Both the position numbers and the translations under genes were made by a program. Under the pieces are notes generated by a model, which saw nothing but the letters and a program-made list of their open reading frames with translations, did not search any database and was not told the DNA's origin. Of a stretch of 64,000 nt of DNA, positions 9,806 through 20,522 are shown one piece after another (within the stretch, counting starts at the first letter, position 1; the number at the start of each line of letters is the position of its first letter). Origin of the DNA: Tritrichomonas musculus (Eukaryota; Parabasalia; Tritrichomonadida; Tritrichomonadidae); assembly GCA_039105265.1 (NCBI GenBank), contig JAPFFF010000023.1:1736001-1800000 (forward strand), written 5' to 3'.

Positions 9806-12800
9806 TCAATACAAATCATTTTGTGATGAAGCCGCTTCATTAGTGCTATATTGAGGAATCCTGAAAATATAAGCGTCATCATCAATCGGGTCAGCAGCAA
9901 AACCAGTTTTAAAAGGCCCCAAAATATGAATTATTTGAGAATCAATAACAAGAGAGTTAGGTTCAACCTTTTCTCTTAAAATCATCTCTTTACTAAAGCT
10001 CGGGCCAAATATGCTAAGAATTAAAGTTGAATTAGTTCTTTTGAAAACGAATTCTGCTGACTCTCCGCAAGTAATTACTGCATAAATCAATATACCAGCA
10101 GTATTTTTCCACTCGCATTCGAGTCCCCAACGCAAAGCGTCGCAAACGATAGTCATTGCCTCTAATATCAAACATATTGGTTCATCTTCGTAATCAACTC
10201 CGAACAACAAGGTCAATTCTCTACAACTCCTATTCAAAATATCTACATTATCGCATAATTTGCAACGTTCATGAATCCAAGCTTCGAAATTATCAGTATC
10301 ATCAACCCAAAGATCAGGGCTAACATCTTCTTGGGAAGCTGGAATTAGCATCAATGATACATTTACATTGAATCCAATTTTTTCAGTACCTTCATCGGAC
10401 CTATTTATGAACTTTCTTGGAAAGTGATTATTTCTTATATTAAAGATTCTGTTCTGCAACTGAATTATTTCTTGATTTAATTGTTTATCTATTGGTATTT
10501 CATCCACCAATAATAATGAAAGGTCACTACAACTCTTTGTCGATTCACAGACTGGAATATTAATATTATAAGGTTGAGAAAAAGTGAACTTCACGTCATG
10601 ATTTGATGCGTTTTCTCTCACAAAAGGACGTCCCATTATATTTCTTTCTTTTGTCTTCTTATCGAGATGAAAATCAGTGTAGGGCCTTCCTATAGTGTAG
10701 TCCATTGTACAATTAAAAAATTGAAGCCATAACGTATTTGCAGCGGTTATGACATTTTTATTTTCAGATCTGTCAATTATTACACAAGGTTTGTTCACAA
10801 AATCGAGCGTGTTGTTGATGTTGTAAACAAACCTTGCAGGCGAATTCAAGATTGAAAGAGATGTCGTTGAATTCTTCTCATTATGAAGGTGTCCGTGATG
10901 GTTATTTTTCTGTGTCAATGTTGACGTTTTAAGGTCAAAACTGGAGCTTGAATTGATCTTCTTTTGCAAGTAAGGATTCAAATTTGGCTGACAATAATGA
11001 AGGAGGTGAAAAAGTGCATCCAAAGAGCGAACAAACCTATTCAAAATACTAGTGAACTTAATAATCAAAAAGGTTGATATTATAAATGCCAAAAAAGTGA
11101 CAGCCATTGGTGAATTATTTGAAATTTTTCTTTCATCATTGAAAAATTTCAATGAAAAATTCAATGATTTATTTTGAAGGTTCTCAAAAAGTGAATTATC
11201 TAAAAGATTTATGAATTCATCAGACTCCTTTCGAGTCATTGTGTTGCTACTATTCGAGATGAAGTTGATCTGCTTGATCAAGTATTGATACATTTCGAAA
11301 TTTGACCTTGAAAAGTCAATATTTAGACCTGTAACCGTCGAATTCATGAAATAATTAAAACATTCACACAAAAGTTCGTAGTTTTTGCTGATGTTGATCA
11401 TTGACATGTTGGACAAATAGAACAAAGTCAGCGGCGTTGTTGAGTAGTAATAAATGGTCACATCATCAATGACGTGATAACTGAAATCGCTCAATTTATC
11501 AACAACGAAATTGTGAAGAGGAATCTGGTGCAAAACAATCTCAACGAACTCAACCACGAAAAACAAAAACAAGAAAGAATAATAAAGAGAAGAGATTTTT
11601 TTCAATGTGAAAAATTTTTGTTCTAAGAAATTTTGAATGGCCTGCTTGTTCTTGTTTGTTTTTTCAATCTGTAACCGTTTCAGTGACTTGTAGACAATCC
11701 TCTTAAAACGGCGCGGCAATGTCGCCATCAACAAGATTGATACAAAGAGGGGAATCACATAAAAATGGTAAGAATTTTTAATCGTCATTTTTATGTTTTC
11801 AATGAACTTTTCAGAGCCTATTGAAATGTTTGCCATTATGTCAGCAAAGACGGGCTGCTCGACAATCACAGATTGGATATAAATACGTTTAATCTTCTCA
11901 GAATAGTTGGGAATAAACGTCTTCTCATCTTTGAAGAATGGATACAAACTCGATGAAATTCTATTGAAAAAGGTTCGTATCGTCGAGTTCATCTCAAGGC
12001 CATTGAAAAAGGAAGGAATGACGAACTTGTTTCCTGTCAGAAAGATGAAGTTACGAGCAACCAAGGGGAAATCTAAGGCCAATTTATTAAAAGTGTCACG
12101 GAAATTGGCAGCAGCAGTTCTCAAATTTTTGTTAGCTTTGTAAACTTTGCTGATTTGGCTTAAGATGAAGGAGTCATTCGTTCTCACACTCATGTTGTAG
12201 TTGCCAATGAAGATGTCACTCACACTGCCGCTGCTGTAGAGGTTGAACAGCATCAATGGACGGAAATACATCATGAAGTAAGTCTCCCAACAATTCGCGT
12301 AACTCAAGATGAAACGAACTTCCTTTCGACAAAGTGAATACAATTGAATTGTGTGCCAAAAAGTGCCAAAAATGGCAAACAAAAGTGCCAATAAAAAAAG
12401 AGAATACGAAATCCAACTCGTCACTAACAAAACAGACCTCTTCGATTGGAAATGATTCAACGCATCATCAATGATTGACAAGTCGTTCTGCTTTTTGTTT
12501 TTTGACAAGTTTTCAAAATGTCTCAAAAAGTTCAAATCGTTATTGTTGTCACTTTTGCTCTCAAAAGCGTCCACTTTTGAATACTTGTTTTGGTTTGAGT
12601 TGTGAGAATATTTGCCAAACAAAGCTCTTTGAATTTTCGGATAAGACGAAAAAGTTTGAATGTAACCGAAATTTCTAAACAAAATTGAACCGTTACAAAG
12701 CTCAGTGACAAGCTCAGTGTACTTGTGCGACTTTATCTGGTTGTTCTCTATCTTGCTTTGATACGTTTGGTAGAGAAGAAGCGACTCAGGCGAGTTTGGA

Positions 12801-14329
12801 TAAATTTCAAGAAAATATCGCAGGTTGTTGTACAAGATGAACTTCATTGTAGCCAAGGAATCAATGAGAAGAAAGTTGGTCTCAAACTCATCAGAGATGT
12901 TTTTACTGAAACAGTTGTTGATCGATTGAAATTGAGTGATTCGGCCTCGCAATTCTTTGACGATTTGTTTGTGCTTCGGAGATACGTGTGAAATCGTCTG
13001 CAGACTCAGAATTACGAAATGCCGAAAGAGGACAAACTTCTGTGAAAGTGACTTGTTCTCTTGATTGATAACTCTATCGGATAAACGGTCCATCTCACAA
13101 TTTTCAATGGGAACTAAACTCGTTATGATCAATAGTTCTCTGTTAACTTTTTCTGAGTCAAATTTACGTATCATCCATATAATAAAGGAGCCATTACATA
13201 TAAAGGGATAGGCTTCGTCAAAAATAACATGTAGATATGTGATGGCCGCTTCATCGTTGGTGATCGGTAATGAATCAAAATCTGGATTTTCTTGGTTTAG
13301 CTTTTCAATGCTTTTACAAATGCCTTTCTTGAAGTTCTCAGCAATATATGAAAAGAAAATGTAAAAGAAAAGTGAGGTGAAGAAGAGACTGAAAACTATC
13401 GTATGATTATTTATACTTGGGTTTCGGACTTGCAAAAAAGATAATACCCCTGAAACCATGATAGTAAACGAAATTGAAAGCTTAATGGAATTTATATTGT
13501 TATGAAAATTCATCGGAAATAATGAAATGTAAAATAATATTAATCCAAAAAAACAGAATAAAAGCCCTTGAATGGTAACATTTTGGTATATCGGAAGTAG
13601 ATAGGCTCCAAAATTAGAAACAATAACAACAATGACAAAAGCTGAGTTCAATAGTAAATCACTATATATATGATCAAAACCATAATTTTGAAAAACAATG
13701 GATTGATGAACTGTACTAATCATTAAATAACGAATCACACAAATTATAAGAAAATATATGTTCGATATTATTGTTTGAGTGAGAAGATGCGTTTCTTTTA
13801 ATACAATGACTCTACAAAGTAATCGCGAGGCATGGCTTGCTGATACAAAAAATAATAATTGTGAGAAATTAAATACAAATATCGAATATAAAATTTGTAA
13901 CTTAGTATGCGAATATATTTTTTTGTATGATAAATAAAATCCAAAAAAAAAGAAGAAAACACAGTTAAACATCAGAATATCAATAGAACAAAAGAAAAAT
14001 AAACTTGGCTCATTTTTTGGATCTAAATTAAAATTTGAAAAAGAGAATAATAAACGAAATGTTATATCTGGTTTTTCTTTTTGAATTTCTATCGAAACTG
14101 ACGGCTGACAAATAATAGAAAATAATTGAATTGTGAAAAAAATGGAAAAAAGTTGATCAATCGTTTTGGTTTTTTGTAATCCTGATATTATTGAATTACA
14201 AAATCGAAAAAAATCATGCTCAATTTTTGAAAGATAAGTTGGCCTATGAATAATCAACTCCGAAAAAACATTAGATGTCAACTCATTTGATATAGTTGAT
14301 GAATTATCTGATCCTTCTGTTGAAACCAT
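9806..14329 (-). CDS. Large multi-pass membrane protein with PAS and cyclase-like region
   Basis: I start at ATG 14329 (product 1507 residues), because the frame upstream of it opens only with GTG. The N-terminal third holds about ten hydrophobic helices; two further blocks of helices lie near residues 650-700 and 890-1090, separated by large hydrophilic, Asn-glycosylation-rich segments. A PAS-like segment begins near residue 1180 (CVIIDRSE, then TAANTLWLQFF). The last 170 residues resemble the class III nucleotide cyclase fold as used in trichomonad receptor cyclases (LRWGLECEW, then ILIYAVITCGES, then LSIFGPSFSKEM), but the metal-binding Asp words of active cyclases (such as the usual DIVGFT type) are not visible, so I expect a catalytically dead or highly diverged domain. 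The role is likely membrane sensing; the substrate and ligand are unknown. Confidence 0.65.
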   Translation of the reverse strand: MVSTEGSDNSSTISNELTSNVFSELIIHRPTYLSKIEHDFFRFCNSIISGLQKTKTIDQLFSIFFTIQLFSIICQPSVSIEIQKEKPDITFRLLFSFSNFNLDPKNEPSLFFFCSIDILMFNCVFFFFFGFYLSYKKIYSHTKLQILYSIFVFNFSQLLFFVSASHASRLLCRVIVLKETHLLTQTIISNIYFLIICVIRYLMISTVHQSIVFQNYGFDHIYSDLLLNSAFVIVVIVSNFGAYLLPIYQNVTIQGLLFCFFGLILFYISLFPMNFHNNINSIKLSISFTIMVSGVLSFLQVRNPSINNHTIVFSLFFTSLFFYIFFSYIAENFKKGICKSIEKLNQENPDFDSLPITNDEAAITYLHVIFDEAYPFICNGSFIIWMIRKFDSEKVNRELLIITSLVPIENCEMDRLSDRVINQENKSLSQKFVLFRHFVILSLQTISHVSPKHKQIVKELRGRITQFQSINNCFSKNISDEFETNFLLIDSLATMKFILYNNLRYFLEIYPNSPESLLLYQTYQSKIENNQIKSHKYTELVTELCNGSILFRNFGYIQTFSSYPKIQRALFGKYSHNSNQNKYSKVDAFESKSDNNNDLNFLRHFENLSKNKKQNDLSIIDDALNHFQSKRSVLLVTSWISYSLFLLALLFAIFGTFWHTIQLYSLCRKEVRFILSYANCWETYFMMYFRPLMLFNLYSSGSVSDIFIGNYNMSVRTNDSFILSQISKVYKANKNLRTAAANFRDTFNKLALDFPLVARNFIFLTGNKFVIPSFFNGLEMNSTIRTFFNRISSSLYPFFKDEKTFIPNYSEKIKRIYIQSVIVEQPVFADIMANISIGSEKFIENIKMTIKNSYHFYVIPLFVSILLMATLPRRFKRIVYKSLKRLQIEKTNKNKQAIQNFLEQKFFTLKKISSLYYSFLFLFFVVEFVEIVLHQIPLHNFVVDKLSDFSYHVIDDVTIYYYSTTPLTLFYLSNMSMINISKNYELLCECFNYFMNSTVTGLNIDFSRSNFEMYQYLIKQINFISNSSNTMTRKESDEFINLLDNSLFENLQNKSLNFSLKFFNDERKISNNSPMAVTFLAFIISTFLIIKFTSILNRFVRSLDALFHLLHYCQPNLNPYLQKKINSSSSFDLKTSTLTQKNNHHGHLHNEKNSTTSLSILNSPARFVYNINNTLDFVNKPCVIIDRSENKNVITAANTLWLQFFNCTMDYTIGRPYTDFHLDKKTKERNIMGRPFVRENASNHDVKFTFSQPYNINIPVCESTKSCSDLSLLLVDEIPIDKQLNQEIIQLQNRIFNIRNNHFPRKFINRSDEGTEKIGFNVNVSLMLIPASQEDVSPDLWVDDTDNFEAWIHERCKLCDNVDILNRSCRELTLLFGVDYEDEPICLILEAMTIVCDALRWGLECEWKNTAGILIYAVITCGESAEFVFKRTNSTLILSIFGPSFSKEMILREKVEPNSLVIDSQIIHILGPFKTGFAADPIDDDAYIFRIPQYSTNEAASSQNDLY

Positions 14330-14509
14330 TTTATGATAAAAACGTTGAACAATTGAATTTAAAATGATCGTCACATCTGAGAGAAATAAAATTCTTTTTT
14401 TTACTTTTATATAATTATACTTTGTATTAGATAATGCTTTATTGATGAATGTTTTTTCATTGTTGCCAAATATCCATATGAAAATCAATTCTTTATTATT
14501 TTTTGTCAC

Positions 14510-15032
14510 ATATCAACTCCTATGTGTAAAAGTATGAGGAAGTTTTAATCCCCATAAATATTCTCTTTTCAATATCTCCAATAAAATGTACTATAGGATT
14601 GCACTTACTGTTCTTTTATTTTATTTAAATTAATTATTAACTTCAATGATATTGTTTTATGTAACTTAAATTCAATATTAAGCATTGAATGGAACATCCA
14701 CCAGCTAATTAACTTTCATTCGATTTAATACTCTCAAAGAATAAAAATAAAAATAAACTAAATATTTTTAGATTCATTATTTAAAAAATATTTATATTGT
14801 TTATTTTGATATCATAAGCCAATATGAATTCAATTCAATTTCCAATGCTTTTTTGGATGTCTGTCAGTTAACTTGCAAGAATATCAATCAAATAATTAAT
14901 TATTTGAACATCTTTCAAAAAGGTAATAAGAAAAATAAGCTTTTTAAGAGAGAGTGGTTCCACCTTCAATATTAAATCAAAGAGTTCGAACTTTTTGCAT
15001 AGTTATAATTATCTTACATTCAATTTTTTTAA
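14510..15032. other. Divergent intergenic spacer
   Basis: AT-rich spacer between the leftward cyclase-like gene and the rightward surface protein gene. No coding sequence, RNA or repeat is recognised. Any promoter of the surface protein must lie here. Confidence 0.5.
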
Positions 15033-15068
15033 AAGAAATTTATTAAATATCATATATCATTTTTCATT

Positions 15069-17627
15069 TTGAATTTAACAGCAGTTTCTTTATCTTTATT
15101 AACATTATATTCTACATCGCCTCTTTTTACAGGGAACAATTTATTAATTCGTGAGTCGGTGTTTAAATATTCAATCTCGACCTTATTTTTTAATCCAAAA
15201 GCGATAAAACTCCAAAAAAATAATTTCATAAATAGCATTAGTCCATTATTATATTTATCAAATTCAAATACATTGTTAGAAAATGAAAGATTAGATTTTT
15301 CAGATCAAAATTTTACTGATTCTGATAGATTCTTAAATATATATCCATATATTATAATATTTCATGATTGTAATTTCATTAATTATTCAGTGATTAAAGA
15401 TCCCATTATAAAGATAGACAAATCATCATTTTATATGACAAGTTGCACATTTATCAATTGCATTTCAGGAGCTTCTCCGATTTTAAATTTAAATACAAGA
15501 GCAACCACAATTACTCATGTATGCTGCGCATTCACAAAAGAAGATGATGATTTTCTTTTTGAAAATGATTTTTTTGTTCGTTCAGAAATACCAAATAAAT
15601 CATTTTTTCAATTAATATACTCATCATTTAAGGATGCAATCACAGATAGGCCAAGCACACACATGTTTAATTTTCATGGCCATGGAGCACTTCGATATCA
15701 ATGTATCAATACAACCAATTGCGAGATGACATGTGCATTTATCGATATTGATCCATCCAATCTTTTATTTCAGATGAACACATTCAATGATATCACTGCA
15801 ACTTATATCATTTCATTGAATATTCAAGACGGTTCAAACTATGGAAGTTATTTGGATTATGTTGGCTATACCAATTTTATTTATAACCGTTTGATTGAGG
15901 CAGCTGTTTTTCTTGATATGCATACAGGAACAACTATTACTTTCGAAAAATGCGTATTTTCATGCATGAAAGTCTTTACGAACCAAAACTCAGATATAAA
16001 GCCATTAGTTGTAGAATGCGTTTTTGATTGTGACAAGTATATTAATAATGATGAATTAGAATTAGTGGACCCTATAATTATTCATAATCCTATTCCACTT
16101 GATAATGCACATTACGTTGTGCCCGGTATTTGTGATGGCGTGCAGAGAGAAAATGCATTTGGTTGTAATAATGATGAATGTCCAACATATGTTTCATGTC
16201 CACCAGATGCTTTCTCTTTTGATCCAAGTGATTTTACGTACACATTAATATTTCATCCTGATATAAATACGCCTTCTCCATCGCCAACTGAATCTTTCAG
16301 TCATTCAAACACATTTTCAAAATCATCGCAATTCACTTCTTCTTCAGAATTTTCAAGTTCAATTAAATTCTCAAATTCAAATTTATTTTCCAAATCATCG
16401 CAATTCACTTCTTCTTCAGAATTTTCAAGTTCAATTAAATTCTCAAATTCAAATTTATTTTCAAAATCATCGCAATTCACTTCTTCTTCAGAATTTTCAA
16501 GTTCAATTAAATTCTCAAATACAAATTTATTTTCAAAATCATCGCAATTCACCTCTTCTTCAGAATTTTCAAGTTCAATTAAATTCTCAAATTCAAATTT
16601 ATTTCCAAAATCATCGCAATTCACCTCTTCTTCAGAATTTTCAAGTTCAATTAAATTCTCAAATTCAAATTTATTTCCAAAATCATCGCAATTCACTTCT
16701 TCTTCAGAATTTTCAAGTTCAATTAAATTCTCAAATACAAATTTATTTTCAAAATCATCGCAATTCACCTCTTCTTCAGAATTTTCAAGTTCAATTAAAT
16801 TCTCAAATTCAAATTTATTTCCAAAATCATCGCAATTCACCTCTTCTTCAGAATTTTCAAGTTCAATTAAATTCTCAAATTCAAATTTATTTCCAAAATC
16901 ATCGCAATTCACTTCTTCTTCAGAATTTTCAAGTTCAATTAAATTCTCATATTCAAATTTATTTTCAAAATCATCGCAATTCACTTCTTCTTCAGAATTT
17001 ACAAAAACATTTGAATTTTCAAATTCAGATGAATTTAGTTTATCTGATTGCTTCAGTCCAACAAAAACAAATGTATTTACTAATTCCATAATATTCACAA
17101 AATCATCTGAATTCACATCTTCTCATTCTTTTACACAAACACCAACGCAATCCATTTACTCTAATAAAATTACAATTTTTCAGTCTTTATCTCAGTCTTT
17201 CACACATGTAAAATCGGTTTCTTTCTCACTGTCATATGCATCCTCTATTCATTCATATGAGTGCATGAATGAAGATGAACAATCATCGATTTGCTTTTCC
17301 AATTCATTTTATTTCACAAATGTTCCTTATCTGATCGTGTTCTTATCAAAGACATTCATTCCTGTCAAAGTTTCTTATGAAATTCAATATGTTAAGAAGA
17401 GAATCACAGGAGAACAACTGATTGGAATTGTTTGTGGCTCTGTTGCATGCTTGTTTTCAGTTCTTGGAATTATTCTTTTCATTGTGAGAAAGAAATATTC
17501 AATTGTCAGTTCTGACTTTCTTGAGAATTCATCAAGCGAAATTGAAACAAACATTCAGAGCACTGAGAAAGAAGTCACATTCAATGTTTCTGAAATTGCA
17601 TCAAATAATTTAGATAATTGGCTCTAA
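15069..17627 (+). CDS. Pmp-like surface protein with Ser/Phe repeat stalk and C-terminal TM
   Basis: The frame is open from 15033, yet no in-frame ATG occurs before 15432; I give the first alternative start (TTG at 15069), so the true start is unresolved. Residues about 20-340 contain repeated short strands with Asn, Cys and Phe (FINC, CTFINCISG, ECVFDCD) as in parallel beta-helix Pmp-like proteins of trichomonads. Then comes a stalk of perfect hexads F-S/T-x-S-x-x, most in a 24-residue tandem unit (see repeat). A single membrane helix (LIGIVCGSVACLFSVLGIIL, about 60 residues from the end) is followed by a basic stop RKKYS and an acidic cytoplasmic tail. The topology is type I. It is probably a cell-surface protein involved in adhesion or shielding; that role is inferred from the family. 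Confidence 0.75.
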   Translation: MNLTAVSLSLLTLYSTSPLFTGNNLLIRESVFKYSISTLFFNPKAIKLQKNNFINSISPLLYLSNSNTLLENERLDFSDQNFTDSDRFLNIYPYIIIFHDCNFINYSVIKDPIIKIDKSSFYMTSCTFINCISGASPILNLNTRATTITHVCCAFTKEDDDFLFENDFFVRSEIPNKSFFQLIYSSFKDAITDRPSTHMFNFHGHGALRYQCINTTNCEMTCAFIDIDPSNLLFQMNTFNDITATYIISLNIQDGSNYGSYLDYVGYTNFIYNRLIEAAVFLDMHTGTTITFEKCVFSCMKVFTNQNSDIKPLVVECVFDCDKYINNDELELVDPIIIHNPIPLDNAHYVVPGICDGVQRENAFGCNNDECPTYVSCPPDAFSFDPSDFTYTLIFHPDINTPSPSPTESFSHSNTFSKSSQFTSSSEFSSSIKFSNSNLFSKSSQFTSSSEFSSSIKFSNSNLFSKSSQFTSSSEFSSSIKFSNTNLFSKSSQFTSSSEFSSSIKFSNSNLFPKSSQFTSSSEFSSSIKFSNSNLFPKSSQFTSSSEFSSSIKFSNTNLFSKSSQFTSSSEFSSSIKFSNSNLFPKSSQFTSSSEFSSSIKFSNSNLFPKSSQFTSSSEFSSSIKFSYSNLFSKSSQFTSSSEFTKTFEFSNSDEFSLSDCFSPTKTNVFTNSIIFTKSSEFTSSHSFTQTPTQSIYSNKITIFQSLSQSFTHVKSVSFSLSYASSIHSYECMNEDEQSSICFSNSFYFTNVPYLIVFLSKTFIPVKVSYEIQYVKKRITGEQLIGIVCGSVACLFSVLGIILFIVRKKYSIVSSDFLENSSSEIETNIQSTEKEVTFNVSEIASNNLDNWL
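16314..17000 (+). repeat. 72-bp tandem repeat, about 9.5 copies, in-frame
   Basis: The word TCATCGCAATTCAC recurs at 16323, 16395, 16467, 16539, 16611, 16683, 16755, 16827, 16899 and 16971, a strict 72-bp period. Each unit encodes four six-residue modules: FTSSSE, FSSSIK, FSNSNL and F(S/P)KSSQ. Copies differ by only a few bases (CAC to CAC-T or C, TCA to CCA, TCA to ACA), so the array is young or homogenised. The opposite strand is also open throughout the array, a by-product of the repeat. Confidence 0.95.
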
Positions 17628-18374
17628 ATCAATCATGTTTTTATTCTTTGAATTTTAATTGTGAGCTCGCACTTGTGAATAAAGCCTGCAAAACAATAAA
17701 AAAAAATATTTAGTGTCATTGAATTTTCAATTTGAAATGGTTGTTCAATCTTTCAATTTGCTTGTTTGTCACTTCATTTATTTTGTTGCATTGATGTTTG
17801 TCATTTCACATTTATTACATTGGATCTAGCATTCTCGATTGTGAGTATAAAAAATATATATATAACTGAAAATTCGAATGAATGTCAATTTTATGTTTGC
17901 TGTTCATTAAATAATTTTTTATATCCTGAGGTGAGGCAGTGAAAATTTTTGGTATTTTTTAATAATATTCATATATATTATTTTATTCCAGAATTTAATG
18001 CTATTTATGATAATTTCACTAATATTTTTTTCAGATTTTTAGCTATAAATCTATTTTTAAAATTGAATTATTTATATCTTATTATTATTTCATTTTTATC
18101 TTAATAAAAAAATTCTATTTACTCAAAATAATAAATAATTTAATTATCAATATTTAATATATAGATGTGAATATAATATTAAAATCTTCGACTAAGAATT
18201 ATAAATCAAATAATGATTTTTTATGATTTAACTAACTATCATCATATTATAAGCATGATATTTTTGGTAAATTATTGATAAATATTAAAATAAATACTTA
18301 TTGTGAGGTTGATACCAAAATAAAAACAAATGAAATTATTTGGATATTTGTGAAGTTTACATCATTAACGTATA
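17628..18374. other. Intergenic AT-rich spacer
   Basis: Between the surface protein stop and the transposon edge. No gene, RNA or repeat recognised; base composition becomes extremely AT-rich after 17950. Confidence 0.5.
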
Positions 18375-18963
18375 TACAGTAAGGTTTCAAAATTGGAAAA
18401 CGTTTCAAAATAGGAAAATCGACTTTTTGAGAAAAAAATTTTCATTAATAAAAATGAAAGAAATAAAGAAATAGAGAGAAAATCTTGTTTAAACCTACCG
18501 TTTTAAGAAATAATATTTCCATGATTAAGTTTATCACACAGCTGTTTGTGACATTATATTCATCAAATAGTGTTTTCCTATCTCTATATGAAAAAATGAG
18601 CATCATTCAAAAAGTGGATTTTCCATTTTCGCAACGCTATAAAGGAAAATCCAAATTTGAATTAAATTCGTTATTTTAACTTTTATTTTAAATTCATTTT
18701 AATCGTTTTCTATGAAAAAGTAGATTTTCCTCGGATTAATTTTAAAATAGTTGTACTTTTGAATGGTCTTCTCAAAAAGTTTTCATTCTTCTCAAAAAAT
18801 TGAGTGATTATTTTTACGAAAATAATATTAACAAATATTTGAAAGATGATAAGAAAAAGTTGCTTCTCAGAAATAATTTGTGAGAAAATATGAATTTGGA
18901 TTTCTGCCAAATTAATGTAAAATAATTTTTTTCCGATGCACGAGTTTCCCAGCATTTTCAATC

Positions 18964-19427
18964 AACGAATTTAAACATAATCAAATCTATAGCAGCATCT
19001 GCATTATTTTAACGCACGCGAACGTTGTCACGCCACCAAAATTAATAAATGTGAAATAGTCGTTGGAAGTGTATAGACTTTTATATAATCTCAAGCAACG
19101 AATGTAAACACAATCAAATCTATAGCAGCATCTGCATTATTTTAACGCACGCGAACGTTGTCACGCCACCAAAATTAATAAATGTGAAATAGTCGTTGGA
19201 AGTGTATAGACTTTTATATGATCTCAAGCAACGAATGTAAACACAATCAAATCTATAGCAGCATCTGCATTATTTTAACGCACGCGAACGTTGTCACGCC
19301 ACCAAAATTAATAAATGTGAAATAGTCGTTGGAAGTGTATAGACTTTTATATGATCTCAAGCAACGAATGTAAACATAATCAAATCTATAGCAGCATCTG
19401 CATTATTTTAACGCACGCAAACGTTTT
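18964..19427 (+). repeat. 133-bp tandem repeat, left arm, about 3.5 copies
   Basis: The word AACGAAT recurs at 18964, 19097, 19230 and 19363, a period of exactly 133 bp. Each unit includes CACGCGAACGTTGTCACGCC and a run reading ATATAAAAG on the opposite strand. The last copy breaks off after AACGCACGCAAACG. Units are nearly identical. Confidence 0.95.
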
Positions 19428-19611
19428 AGGCACATCATTGACATTAACAATAATACTTATTAGCAAATTGTCAAGAGTCTGCTCTATGAGAATATTACAA
19501 TTTTATATTCTAATAACAAATAAATAAATAAAAGTATTTTCATTTAAAATTATTTTTATTATGTAATCTTCATCAGATGTTTAATTTTCTTCAAAAGTTA
19601 AATTACTTATT

Positions 19612-20522
19612 TTATTCTAAGTGTAAATGTTTTAAGGCATCTAGGAACGCATCCCAAAGCCTTCCTTTGCTTTGTCTTCTCCAGATGAATGTTAAAATAT
19701 GTATCGGGCATTTGTCTTTTGACTTTTGCCTTGTGTTCATCGTGCATTTAATTCCATTCCATGTGCCCTCAATTGTGTTTGTGTGCACACAGTCTTCGGT
19801 AATAAATTCATCAGAATGGTTAACTTTTTTGTGTTCAAAAACTGTACTATCGTTAATAAAATTTATCTCGTTAATCGCAGTATCATATGATTTCCAAAAA
19901 TCAGTGTAGATTATGCTTCCTGGTTCAACGCATTGATTAATGATTGCTTCTATTGTATCTGTTGAACGGTCGTTTACTGCAACCGCGAACATCCTACGTT
20001 CAGGAGTCCGTTCCACACCTCCAACGATCCATGTGCCTTCGACCCAGTGCCCCCTGTTGTATTTTCTTCTTCCAAATTTTGATTCGTCAATTTCGACAAT
20101 GACATTTTGCCCCCCCCTATTTTTTGAATAGTCTCTGAAATTTCATCTGCAACTAGTTTTTCGAAGAAAGAATAATAATCACAGGCTGTTTTTGAACTTA
20201 TATTTAACATTACTGTTATACTTGTAACCGGCATTCTCAAAAGCCAATAGTATGCCAAAGTCAAGATAAGATTTATCTTGATTTTTGAATTTTCGAAAAA
20301 TGTGTCTTTTAGAGCTGAGTAACTTTTGTGGCAATGTGGATTTGTGCATCTTATAGATTTTGTTTTAAGATTCCACACATTTAAGACACTGCAATGTGGA
20401 CAATTTATTTGAAAGCAAAGGACCTCCTTTTGAATCAAGTAAATAATAGCACTTTTTTCATTTTTAAATATTTCATCCATTTCAAATAGTGATGGAATTC
20501 CGATTTTTGTTCGAGGAAGCAT
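19612..20522 (-). pseudogene. ISXO2/Merlin-type transposase with one frameshift
   Basis: Read leftward from ATG 20522. The first part has a zinc ribbon (CPHC at about residue 42 and CTNPHC at about 59) and a helix-turn-helix-like region (LLRMPVTSITVMLNISSKTA). The second part is the DDE catalytic domain of the IS1595/ISXO2 type: EIDESKFGRRKYNRGHWVEG with the first Asp, GSIIYTDFWKSY with the second Asp, then NHS and HTNTIEGTWNGIK with the catalytic Glu. The two parts are in different frames, joined at a run of eight G (plus strand C run at 20110-20117); six or nine G would restore one frame. Without that break the protein is about 300 residues, the usual length. A slippery-run programmed shift, a decay mutation or a sequencing error are all possible. 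The gene ends about 50 bases from the inner edge of the left arm. Confidence 0.85.

Noticed and set aside
16301-17116. Open frame of 271 codons antisense to the surface protein repeat
   Set aside because: It exists only because the 72-bp unit repeats without stops in that frame; the encoded Glu/Asn/Phe pattern mirrors the sense strand and has no start context.
18710-18961. Frame of 83 codons in the left arm and its mirror at 22792-23034
   Set aside because: Both are the same inverted-arm sequence in two copies with no conserved domain; AT-rich arm DNA can stay open by chance.
19577-19909. Plus-strand frame opposite the Merlin-type transposase
   Set aside because: Shadow of the DDE region, which has recognisable catalytic words on the other strand.
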